In this document: positions 34,555-43,742 of the stretch, one piece after another
Position numbering within the stretch: position 1 is the stretch's first letter
Layout of the letters: each line of letters begins with the position of its first letter
NCBI RefSeq assembly: GCF_018873765.1
Contig: NC_057925.1
Location: 62,504,470 to 62,568,469 of the forward strand
DNA: 64,000 bases
From: Telopea speciosissima
Lineage: Eukaryota; Streptophyta; Magnoliopsida; Proteales; Proteaceae
Direction of reading: 5' to 3'
Program-made: the position numbers and the translations under genes
The notes under the pieces: generated by a model
What the model was told of the DNA's origin: nothing
Databases searched by the model: none
What the model saw: only the letters and a program-made list of their open reading frames with translations

Positions 34555-34745
34555 TAAACTGTTTGGTTGCCATGATTCTGTGACATGATTCTTTTGGATA
34601 AACTGTTTGGTTACCCTGAGTCTGTCACTTGGATTCACCCTGAATCTATCTGAAATACTGTTTGGTTATCCTGAGTCTGTGAATTAGAATCAATTTAAAT
34701 CTATCTGAAATACTGTTTGGTTACCCTCACTATGTCAGTTGGAAT
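34555..34745. repeat. subterminal tandem repeats of the Harbinger-type element
   Basis: Copies of ACTGTTTGGTTA(C/T)CCTGAGTCTG start near 34557, 34602, 34657 and 34712. The last three are spaced exactly 55 bp, each followed by AATCTATCTGAAAT. Subterminal repeats carrying the TIR core GTTTGGTT are candidate transposase- or Myb-binding sites. Confidence 0.8.
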
Positions 34746-35342
34746 TATGTTTGTTTTTTTTTTTTGTTTTTGTTGATTTTAATACATGGCCCTCTTTTCT
34801 TACCTTTTTAAATTTAAAATTAAAATGCCTAGACTAAGAAAAATAGAAACGAAATGAGCATAGATGGAAAACCAGTGGCCAAGAGAAATCTAAAATCACT
34901 TGATACTTTGGAGATAAAAAAAAAAAAGAAAAAAAGCTCCTATATTAACAGGGGAGAGATGCACTTTTGCTTCATTGTTCCACCTACACCACTTCAACTA
35001 CAGCCTAATGGTTTGGTCTTTCATGCTAAGGTCCTAAAGAAAAAATGAGATAATTTCTTTTAACTTCCTATAGTTGATGAGTTAAATTTCTGAGTTTACA
35101 ATTGAATCAAATACGTACCAGATAAATATGCACGCAATTAAATGCCCATTAAGCTACCACGATTACACAAAACAATTAACATAAAAGACCATCAAAATAC
35201 CACCCATCCATCCTCTATTCGGTTAGACCCATTCAATCTAGGGTTACAAATATAGAGATACATTGTTTCACAAATTTTAATTTAATTACATGAGTCACAT
35301 GTTTTGGGCATACACCCCCTCTCAACCCCCTCCCATACTATT
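34746..35342. other. element interior, no gene seen
   Basis: AT-rich sequence between the subterminal repeats and the GRF gene's stop codon. No frame is supported. Confidence 0.5.
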
Positions 35343-35901
35343 TCACTTGTTAAGATTAAGTGTTTTGACAGCATCAAGTAGCTCCTCCCATGTCTTAGTA
35401 TGTTGTTTGGCATCTTTAATTTTTGCTGTGAGGTATCCCATCAGATAGTCCTTGGATTGACATGGTGTTGGTGAGATGGTTGGTGCATCCATGACATTAT
35501 TCCTTGGTACCTGATTTGAAGATGAAGATTCTCCCTCATCTATGAATTTAAACCACCCATAACCATTATTTTTGCCCTATATACAAAAAAAAATGATATT
35601 TGTAAATATACGGAGACCAACTGTGTTACAAATGAAAATTAAGAAAATAAATGATGAGACACCATACCGAGGTGGAACGTGGGCAACACCAGAAATCTCG
35701 TCCTACAGAAGGGCCTCTAGTGCATCTTCTAACCTTGCACTGCCCTTTGCCACAGTCACACATTCGGAAGTGGTTGGCCCACATAAAAAATGATTGGTGG
35801 ATAGGGCACTTGTAGAAACTTCTGCCCGGATTAGTTTTGGTTTTGGAAATTAATATTATACATTGCTCACCACAAATGTCACATCTAGCCACAATGTCCA
35901 T
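35343..35901 (-). CDS. GRF-type zinc-finger protein encoded in the transposon
   Basis: Two exons on the minus strand: 35901-35668 and 35576-35343, with donor CTCG|GTATGG and acceptor TATAG|GGC, phase 0. They give an intact 155-residue protein. The N-terminus has CDICGEQ, then GRSFYKCP and FMW, a GRF zinc finger. A second finger follows: CDCGKGQCKV, GRDFWCCP and, across the splice junction, GYGWFKF, which supplies the conserved W-F end. The C-terminal third is predicted helical (KDYLMGYLTAKIKDAKQ). GRF fingers bind single-stranded DNA or RNA in several repair proteins, and similar short proteins occur in plant transposable elements. The correct splicing of a conserved domain suggests it was under selection until recently. 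A role in transposition is inference. Confidence 0.8.
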
Positions 35902-37010
35902 CTAGCCAGTTGATCAATATCCCACTAGATCTTGATGGCCTTCGACGCTAGAATCAGTGCATGAGATTGTAACAATTAAAAAAATGGGCATTTTTTGGGA
36001 AATGTAATGAGTTAATGGATTACAGATGACTATAAAATGATGTGCCGTTAAAGTTTGGTAAATTACAGTGAAAGTACATGGGAGGAGAGAAGAGTATCTG
36101 TCTTCCCTAGTCTTCACATTTGGTCGTCTACTTCCATATGAGTATTCATTTTGAAACACAACAGCCCACATGTACAAAGCACGGCATGAGTTGCCCAAGA
36201 AACCCAAAAGAGAGAGAAAAGAGAGAAGGACAGAGAGTGACCATACAGTTGGGCTCCACCTCAAAATCATAGAATAAGTAAAATGGGGAAATAAGAGACA
36301 AGGTTTCAATGACTCATTAATTCCTACTATCTGTTGAAGAAATCTCCATTAATGTTTAGATTCTATTTTGAAGATATTGGATCCATGAAAATAGAACCTT
36401 CAAACTCATCCCAAAAAGTTAAAAATTAATATAGTATGCATAGAAACTCCAAAGTATTTGAAAAACAATTCTAGCAATGTCACCAGAGACAGATCACCGA
36501 AAATCCATACCTGCAGAGAAATATTCTAAAACACATCTTTAATACAGAAAAGTGTGGGTTAGGCTTATCTATGACCCTTCTTAATATAGAAAAGTGTGGG
36601 TAGACGAACTAACATGGACCAAAAACTGAACATATACCAAGTTTCAATGCATCCAAACTTAGTGAGCTGTAAATTACCACAATTTAATGGAATGCCCATT
36701 AAACCACAGAAGCTATATCTTATAACAAAATTCACAGAAAATATAATTAAAACAACAAAATTGCATCCATAAGTATGAGGTGAAATTAGTCTAAATGCAA
36801 AGGCCAGCAAGTATAAGATGAAATGGATCTATCCAACAAAACATAAACATCTTCAACTGTTTAAAACTATGCTAAACCATCCAAAACAAAGCTAAACCAA
36901 ACAAACATCTATGGCTCCAAAGCTAAACCAAACATCTATCCAACAAAATATAAACATAAAAACATCCATTCAATTAGTTCATGCTTAAAACTATGGATCT
37001 AACCACATCT
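35902..37010 (-). other. element interior between GRF and Myb-like parts
   Basis: A long open frame at 35914-36309 on the minus strand has no recognisable domain and is probably not coding. Direct repeats of ACAGAAAAGTGTGGGT-like sequence (about 36545-36600) and AAGCTAAACCAAACA-like sequence (about 36880-36935) are present. Confidence 0.4.
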
Positions 37011-37544
37011 TCAACTGTTCTGGTTCACTTGACAAATATGGTGTATGAATTTCGGCTTGTCTTCGTCACTTGCAGTCAAGAAAAGACTAGCCACGTCCTT
37101 GTCTTTCATTAAAGCTATTTTTGCTTGGACTTTCAGTAAGCCATCAATGCCATCAACCTTATCAACTGCATCAGCTACACTTTGTGCAAGTTCGGTCCGT
37201 GTGATGTTTTTGTTGACTAGGTTATCTATGGCAGCAGCTATTCTTTTCAAAGGACTTGCAATTTTTTCAGCACCCCCTTTCTTTTTCTTCTCTTTACCAG
37301 TTGTGACATCTGCATGCGGCCGCCCACGGGTACGACTGCCACTCCCACGATCACGACTGCCACTGGCAATGGGAGTGGAATGAACATCTTCATATGGAAA
37401 GGAAGTGTCAACCACATTGTCATCCATACTTGGAGATTGAACCATATGGTCATTGTGAACATAGTCAGCTGGGTGCATAGCATCTTCTCCTGTTGCTATC
37501 TCATTTCCTAACCAAATCGCAAGGGCCATATGGATGGGAAGCAC
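37011..37544 (-). pseudogene. Myb/SANT-like accessory protein, C-terminal half
   Basis: The minus-strand frame encodes a start within the end of a Myb/SANT-like region (IWLGNEIATGEDAMHPADYV), an acidic linker, a basic nuclear-localisation-like patch (GKEKKKKGG), and a helical tail (LLKVQAKIALMKDKDVASLF). This is the layout of the plant L10-interacting Myb-like proteins and of the Myb-like ORF carried by Harbinger elements. The DNA-binding N-terminal half is absent. It follows the transposase fragment directly on the same strand, so an internal deletion has joined the two. Confidence 0.7.
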
Positions 37545-37545
37545 T

Positions 37546-37980
37546 TTACGTGACTGCCAATACTTCTGTTCCTTTTTCTGTCACAATCATATGTGAAACT
37601 ACTTGGTTCTTAACATTATGGCCAACTGTGTGTAAAAATATCACCACTTGTTCCTCTACTTGCACTAATTTGTTGTCATACAGTAGACCCCTTTGTCGCA
37701 GCATGTCACATAAGCTAGAAAAAGCCCTCTTGCTCAATCTTATCAAGTTTCGACACGTCCTCTCTGAACCATCAATAATTAGTTGTGTCTCAGTAATGCC
37801 ACGGAGTCTCTGAATACGGTAAGGCTCTTTATGAAGGAACATTTTTGAATACTTCTCCACTGCTATTGCAATAGCAGTAGCCGCCAAGATGATTACTGTC
37901 TGGATGGTTTTCTTGTCAATCTCACCGTCACTATCACTCTCTATTTTCATGTCATCATCAGTATCTCGATCATAATCCAT
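37546..37980 (-). pseudogene. HARBI1-like (ALP1-like) transposase, N-terminal half
   Basis: The frame encodes an acidic start (MDYDRDTDDD) and then IIDGSERTCRNLIRLSK, FSSLCDMLRQRGLL and EEQVVIFLHTVGHN, the N-terminal helical domain of plant Harbinger transposases and ALP1-like proteins. The protein stops shortly after KNQVVSHMI, where family members continue to the DDE nuclease. The catalytic part is therefore missing. About 144 residues remain of a usual 350-450. Confidence 0.85.
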
Positions 37981-40530
37981 TTATAAGCTAAGATGATTAC
38001 TCTCTTTCACCTATCTCTTAAATATTCTTGAATTACAAAAAAAAAAAAAAAAAAAAAAAAAATCGTTAATACAAAGCAATGTGCATACTTGATGTAACAA
38101 GAAAAATCTACAAAAGAAGAAATAAGTAAAAAACAATCTTCATAAAATTGATTGCTATATCTAATAAAAGCAGGCCAGCCTGCCTCTTTGACAAAATTTG
38201 TCAAGATTGTGGCCCCTCCCCTATTTATCTAATTAGATTGGTTGAACTCTCAATCTGAGTTTTAGAAGAGGTATCCTATACTTGGAGATCTATCCCTTAT
38301 GCTATTAACTAGAGTCTCCTAAGATTCTCCCATTATTATTATACATAATAATAATGGCTTCCTATAAACCTCTCAAGGTGGAATCAATTGGGACTCAGAA
38401 TTTTAGAGGAATGTAGCCATCAAAGTAACTTGATGAAAATCTTCTTTATCACATTATGGATGGATCTACCACAAACTGGAAAAAGTCTAGCATTCCTCTC
38501 TTTCTAAATGGTCCAATAACTAAGGTTTTTATAAAAAGAATCCATGCCTAAACTACATTGATTGCAGATAAAACCAAATATAGATATCTCTAGAACTTCC
38601 AATAACGATACTACATCTCAATCATAAAAGTAATAGTTGAAAGAAAACAAGCTGGAGTACATCTAAGACAATGGTTAAATAGTTTAGGAAAACTGTCCGA
38701 ATCAAATAATTTTACAAATGCCCATCCCCAAGGAAAACTGTTTCATTGCATTAGAATTTACTTTCTGAATTTCCAATTCACAGATTCAATCATGAAATGG
38801 CTACTTGTTTCCCAATCGATGTACATTTTTTTTGTTAGACAATCAATGTACATTTGAGGTTCAAATCCGAGCAATACAGCCATACAAGAAATATCACTGG
38901 AAACGAAGTTTAAGAGAGGAAAATGAGAATGCCCATTAATCTACATGAAGAATATTTTCCTATTCCTTCCTGGATTACTCAAGTTCAAGCACTTTTTTTC
39001 CCTTTGTTTACTTGTTTCTTCTAATTTTCATGGAGAAATTTCATTGAAAGATAAGTAATTGAAAAAATAAAATAAATAGACAATATTATGTGGGGGATTA
39101 AGTGATTCTGCAATTATGTTTCTCCTCAAATATGTTTGGGTCTCCAACAACTTTAGACCTATGGAATAGAAATCATTTAAAGAGCGAAAAACACTAGCAA
39201 TATGACAGTAGTAAGTTATGAGTTACAACTATTGATCCAGCAACCCAATGCAGGGCCTCACGGTGTAAAGAAGTTGGAACCAGTGTATCAAGCGGCAAGA
39301 TTGAATGTGGTAGGCTATACTTTTGATGTACTAGCATATTTTCATCCAGACAATCCCATTATCAGGTATAGTTATGATGTACTAGCATATTTCCTCTGTC
39401 TATAAAAAAAATTACTATAATAATGCATGTGAGGAGGACAGTGTACACCTTCGGCTCAGAGAACCTTATCCAAGAAAACAAAAACAGAAAATAAACAAGG
39501 AAAAGAAAAAACTAACTGTGTGAACTGCAACTCCTTCCCCCCCCCCCCTTCAAAACAAAAAATTCAATGAACATTTTCATACAAGCAATAGGTAGGCACA
39601 AGAAAGTGGTGAATCAACCACAAGCAGCAAAAGAGAAGGATCAACTCCACTTCAACTCATTAATAGTTATCTCAATACACTATCATCCCTTTGTCCCCTC
39701 ACTCCCCGTCGAATTGGCTTTCAAAGTTTTTGGATTTAGTAACCTCCTCCCAATGACACTTTTTTTTTGTGTGTGTGTGGGAGGGGGGGGGGAGATGAGG
39801 TAGAAGAAAAGAATATAGAAAGTAACTGAATCCAAGAAACTAAAAGACTTGCTTTCTAATTTTCGACCTGAAACTCAAATCTAATAAATTTCTAATTCGC
39901 TTGCAATTTTAGCAACTCCGGTAAAAGCATTCCAAGTACCCTAAAAAAAATTCAGGAAAAAAATACTGAATAAACACTAAATGGACAAGTATTTGGACCT
40001 GGTTTTGACAGATTTATGCCTACAATAACCACTTGGACTGGAAGTTACAGAAGCATGAGGGCATGGGTACCGAAGCATCAATCTATGCAATTACAGAATA
40101 CAACTCAGGTGAACTAAAACAGTACAAAGAGAGAGAGAGAGAGAGAGAGTAGTTCCCTAAGCTAGCTAGGGGCAAGGTAGTCAAATCCACAAGCAAATAA
40201 ATATAAGAGGAATTAATGGAGGATTCAAGGACTGAAACAAGGGCGTGGGGTGGGCAGACCATGTGACCCTTTTCACCATTAAAAGAAATAAAGAGAAATT
40301 CTATTTATAATTTAAAAAAAAAAATTGAAAATACCCCAAACTCTCTCTCTCCCTATGTGCTATTTATTTAATCGAAAATAGAGCATTTTACACTAAGACA
40401 GACTCGGCTACTACTAGTTAGCATCTAGGCTGGTTGGTGGTGTATACCCATCACTCACTTCTGCTTCTTCGTCTGGTCTTTTTCTACTAATACTACTTGG
40501 GAGTCTTGGACTTCTATGGCCATGGGCATG
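37981..40530. other. element interior, no gene seen
   Basis: Holds a long A-run (about 38037-38062), a direct repeat of GATGTACTAGCATATTT (near 39326 and 39376), a C-run (about 39537-39549), a G-run (about 39783-39792) and a GA run (about 40130-40150). No supportable frame. A minus-strand frame at 40414-40665 is antisense to the captured carboxypeptidase fragment. Confidence 0.45.
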
Positions 40531-40539
40531 GGTATGTGT

Positions 40540-40660
40540 AAAACAGAGTACTCTGCCTATGTCTCTGTTAATAAAGTCTCTGGCAGAGCTCTCTTCTATT
40601 GGCTCACTGAAGCTGTTCATCTTCCAGAATCCAAACATTTGGTCATTTGGCTCAATGGAG
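40540..40660 (+). pseudogene. captured serine carboxypeptidase-like exon fragment
   Basis: The plus-strand frame reads [20 protein letters not shown], then [19 protein letters not shown], ending at a usable donor GGAG|GTCATT. This is the N-terminal SCPL signature that precedes PGCSS and the active-site region, and the exon ends just before PGCSS as in plant SCPL genes. No upstream or downstream SCPL exons follow. It is a fragment inside the transposon and cannot make an active enzyme. Confidence 0.8.
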
Positions 40661-40785
40661 GTCATTCTCCCTCTCTCTGTTTGTGTTGTTGGTGTGTGTT
40701 TAGGGGAAGGTGGTCCTACTGTTTGTTTTGTTTTTTTAATTATTTTTTTGAATGTGTCTAACTGTTCTGCATTTTTCTTGTTCAG

Positions 40786-40899
40786 ATTAATAAACTACAA
40801 TCTATTTTTCGTCAATGGGAACATGTACGTTTGAATGAAGGAGAGCACATCCATCTCATGAAGGAGTTGTTTGTTGGTTGTGAAAGCATTGAATGGCAG
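40786..40899 (+). pseudogene. captured SYP61-type syntaxin exon
   Basis: A 38-codon block between a clean acceptor (TTCTTGTTCAG) and donor (CAG|GTATTA) encodes INKLQSIFRQWEHV, then a KELFVGCESIEWQ end. I recognise it as the N-terminal helical domain of the trans-Golgi syntaxin SYP61 (family pattern DKLQSTFxxWE... KEL... C.SIEWQ). It is open in phase 0 and lies 125 bp downstream of the carboxypeptidase fragment in the same direction, so the two could be spliced into one chimeric transcript. No other SYP61 exons are present. Identity is recalled from the family, not searched. Confidence 0.7.
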
Positions 40900-41099
40900 G
40901 TATTACAGCCGAAGGTGAAAAAATCACCTGTTTTTTGAATTTCTAGCATATTTTGGTTCAAACTGTTGTAGACTGCCACTTAAGATTGGATGTACAAAGG
41001 CAGAAACGAATTAAAGACTAAATCAAAAATCCAGGTGTAAAAACTCACCTGAACAGGAACCCTAGACAAATCTTCGGTTTACACTTGAAAGAAGAACAC

Positions 41100-41698
41100 C
41101 CAAATTAGAACTAAAACCCTAAAAAACAAAAAATACAAACTGCAAACTCCATGTTCTAGGACAGAGAAACAGAGAGAAAGAGAGAGCACAGATGCAAAAT
41201 GGGTATGAAATAGCAGAGAGGGAGTGACAGAATCCGACAGAGAGAGATGAAAAGAACAATGAGATTTAGGAACGACATACCCAGGGAGCGAGAGAATCGC
41301 GAGACACTCCTATTCTTTCGAATGGTAGCAGAGAGGGAGGTATAGAGTCTGAGAGTGAGATCTGATCTTGCTCTCTTCTTCCCTTCGCGAGACACTCCTG
41401 TTCACCCTTCTCTTCTCAGTCGCGAGAGAACGCAAGTCGCGATAGCCAGGTTTTTCGATTTAGGGCACATAGGTATGATCCTCTTGGATTATCCTATTTA
41501 TACCTAGGCTGTAATTTGTAATCCAAATCTGAGTTCTCCTATAAAGGTGAACTCAGATGAATGATCTAATATAGTGTAAAATGTAGAATTACATAATTCT
41601 TGTCGTCCGTTGGAATTAGGATACCAAACGGTTTAAAAAATTCAGAATCATGGTCCAACAGAATGATGTTCGGTCGATTTACACAACCAAACGCAGTC
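41100..41698. promoter_or_regulatory. right subterminal region of the Harbinger-type element
   Basis: GA-rich sequence with repeated CGCGAGACACTCCT (near 41298 and 41386) is followed by the right terminus. It lies upstream of the minus-strand transposase frame and could be its promoter or leader. Confidence 0.4.
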
Positions 41699-41713
41699 TT
41701 AACCTTTTGCTTT

Positions 41714-41973
41714 TTAGGGTGTCAAAGTTCACTCCGAACCCTTAGATCAAACCAAATCTCTTTATTGGTTTGGTTTAAAGAGATTTGGTTTCAGTTTAAC
41801 CCGATAAGAACCAAACACCCCCCCATCCCCTACAAACCCAATCGGATTGAAATCAAAACTGACCAAGATACTGAAAACTTCCTTAATGGTCTGGTTTCAT
41901 GGTGGCTGAGTAACAGATCAAAACCGATTCAACCCAACCAAAGCCAGACCAAACTGACTAATTGACACCCTTA
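41714..41973. mobile_element. hAT-like foldback MITE next to the Harbinger-type element
   Basis: The ends TTAGGGTGTCAA and (other strand) TAAGGGTGTCAA match at 11 of 12 positions, and the interior is rich in GGTTTGGTTT/AAACCAAACC-like motifs in both orientations. It resembles the hAT-type element at 29574-30153. No 8-bp duplication is recognisable. It starts 12 bp beyond the Harbinger target duplication. Confidence 0.65.
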
Positions 41974-42117
41974 CAGTTTGCTATCCACATACAACTATGG
42001 TGAAGGCTGGCTCCCTACATCAACAGGTAGGGGAGTCAACTGCTCCGTCAGGCATGCAGTTACTAGTCTATAACCGGGTTAAAGCATGCTATGATTGGGC
42101 TAATCAAGCTATAAAGG

Positions 42118-42262
42118 ATTGTATCCAATGCACAAGGCTCTTGCGTTTAGTAGGGTCTAGGGAGGGTTAGATGTACGCAGCCTTACCCCTGTTTCCAGAG
42201 AGGCTGTTTCTAGGACTTGAACCCGTGACCAAGCATTCAGCAAGCCTTGGAAATTGACCATG
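42118..42262 (-). mobile_element. Au SINE, nearly complete
   Basis: On the minus strand the sequence contains the B-box GGTCACGGGTTCAAGTCC, then AACAGCCTCTCTGG, GGGGTAAGGCTGCGTACATC, a CCCTCCCTAGACCC block and GAGCCTTGTGCATTGG. This is the characteristic order of the angiosperm Au SINE. The tRNA-like head is less conserved. No long tail is visible. Confidence 0.9.
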
Positions 42263-43742
42263 CTATAAATGCCCTACTCGGGCTATAAACTGTTGATTAC
42301 CAGTTTCACTCGGGCACCTGCCGATCTACTATCAAGAGTTGAGTCCTGCCCGAATGATAATCGAGCTAGGGCTAAGACCAGGCCAGTTTTGGACCTGACC
42401 TGTTTAACCGGTGCAGTTCATACGTTGACACCCCTACAACTATACTATACTACGAAGATACTGTTGGAAGCCAGCGTATGTGTTTGGTTGGTTTTTCCAT
42501 GTGGTCTTAAATTCAAATATGAGAGAGGATTTAAACATTGCCCACTTATATTTGGCATCCTACGGGCCATGTCAATGGGGCATGACCCAAGGTGTTGGAG
42601 GGGCGTCTAGGCTACAAGAAGCCCACCTAGGCAATGCCTAGGTGTGCAATACATAGATTACATGTTATATAGGTGAGAAGTCACTTCAGCTATCCTTTTC
42701 ATTTGGTAGCATAATTTTTTAGAAATTAAAGAATTTTCCATTTTCCAAATTTTGCTGGACATAAAGCGCTCCTATATATAACTGCAGATCCAATATGTTT
42801 AATTTATGGGTCAAACCCCACTGCTTGCTAGGAAGATTTGATGTACTTAATTAATGTTGTAATGCTTCCACAGACCCCTTATAATGATGCAATGATTGAT
42901 CAGAAACCAATGTGACTGAGTGAATGGCTGATGTTTAGGTAATCCGCCACCAGATCCGATTATTCATGCATCCATCACTAGCAAACCTTTCAAGCTCAGA
43001 CATTGGGGTTATTGTTCAATCAGTGGTGGTAAAGGATTTTAATATCACCCACATGAACAATCTATTCCCAAGTTTGTTACACCTTTTTATTCTGATCAAA
43101 AGAGCAGCAAAATTTACAAATTCTGTTACCAGTCAGTCACCTTTCTAAATCAGGAGGTTGGGATCTGCAATTCCAAGTTTCCAACATAACAGAACAGAAA
43201 CCAAATGAATGGAAATTTGAAATGTTCATTGATGGAATATTCTGAGTTGGGGAGGTTTTGGTTTTTTTTTTTTTAAATTTTAATTTTAAACATTAGATGC
43301 AAAACCAAGTCAGGATCTAAACAGGGAAAAAATCAATCTTTCTTATAAATCATTTTTTCAAAAAAAACTTCTACAGAAGAAAAACTCGAAAGATTCCTAA
43401 TACAGACCCTAGTGAGAAAATAATGGAAGAAATGGCACCTGGCTTCAGTGCAGTTCTCTAATAAAATCCCCTTGTGTGAAAGGAATGCCATTGGAGATTG
43501 AAATGCACTGGAAGTATATTCTTTTAAGGATTTAAAAGCAATGGCAGAAATCTCTTTTGAGCTCGACCCTGCAGCTCAATTGGTTGATGTTATCCATCAT
43601 AAACATCTGGCTGCACATTCAGGGACTAAACCCCAACAGTCACTATACAGGACCAAAACATGGAGCCCAAGGAAATGGGAGTTGCTGTCTTTCTGTCCAT
43701 GCTGTAGCTAATACGGGACTGAGGCAAGCAGAATAAGCAGAC
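42263..43742. other. 3' flank of the CaaX gene, no gene seen
   Basis: No supportable frame. A T-run lies at about 43260-43275. Confidence 0.5.

Larger units (their letters stand above)
34461..41698 (-). mobile_element. composite PIF/Harbinger-type DNA transposon, 7.2 kb
   Basis: The left terminus GGGTGCGTTTGGTTGC (34461 on) and the right terminus (other strand from 41698) GACTGCGTTTGGTTGT match at 19 of 22 positions over the first 22 bases. Both are flanked by TTA (34458-34460 and 41699-41701), the 3-bp target duplication typical of PIF/Harbinger. On the minus strand it encodes a GRF zinc-finger protein, a Myb/SANT-like C-terminal part and a HARBI1-like N-terminal part, all expected or plausible Harbinger cargo. 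The catalytic DDE half of the transposase is missing, so it is non-autonomous. On the plus strand it carries captured host exons at 40540-40899. Coding direction is given as minus. Confidence 0.8.

Noticed and set aside
37045-37383. Plus-strand 112-codon frame
   Set aside because: It is antisense to the Myb-like transposon frame, which has recognisable family features.
40414-40665. Minus-strand 83-codon frame
   Set aside because: It is antisense to the carboxypeptidase fragment and has no domain of its own.
41706-41981. An 8-bp target duplication around the 41714-41973 MITE
   Set aside because: TTTGCTTT and CAGTTTGC share only a shifted TTTGC, so I do not claim a duplication.
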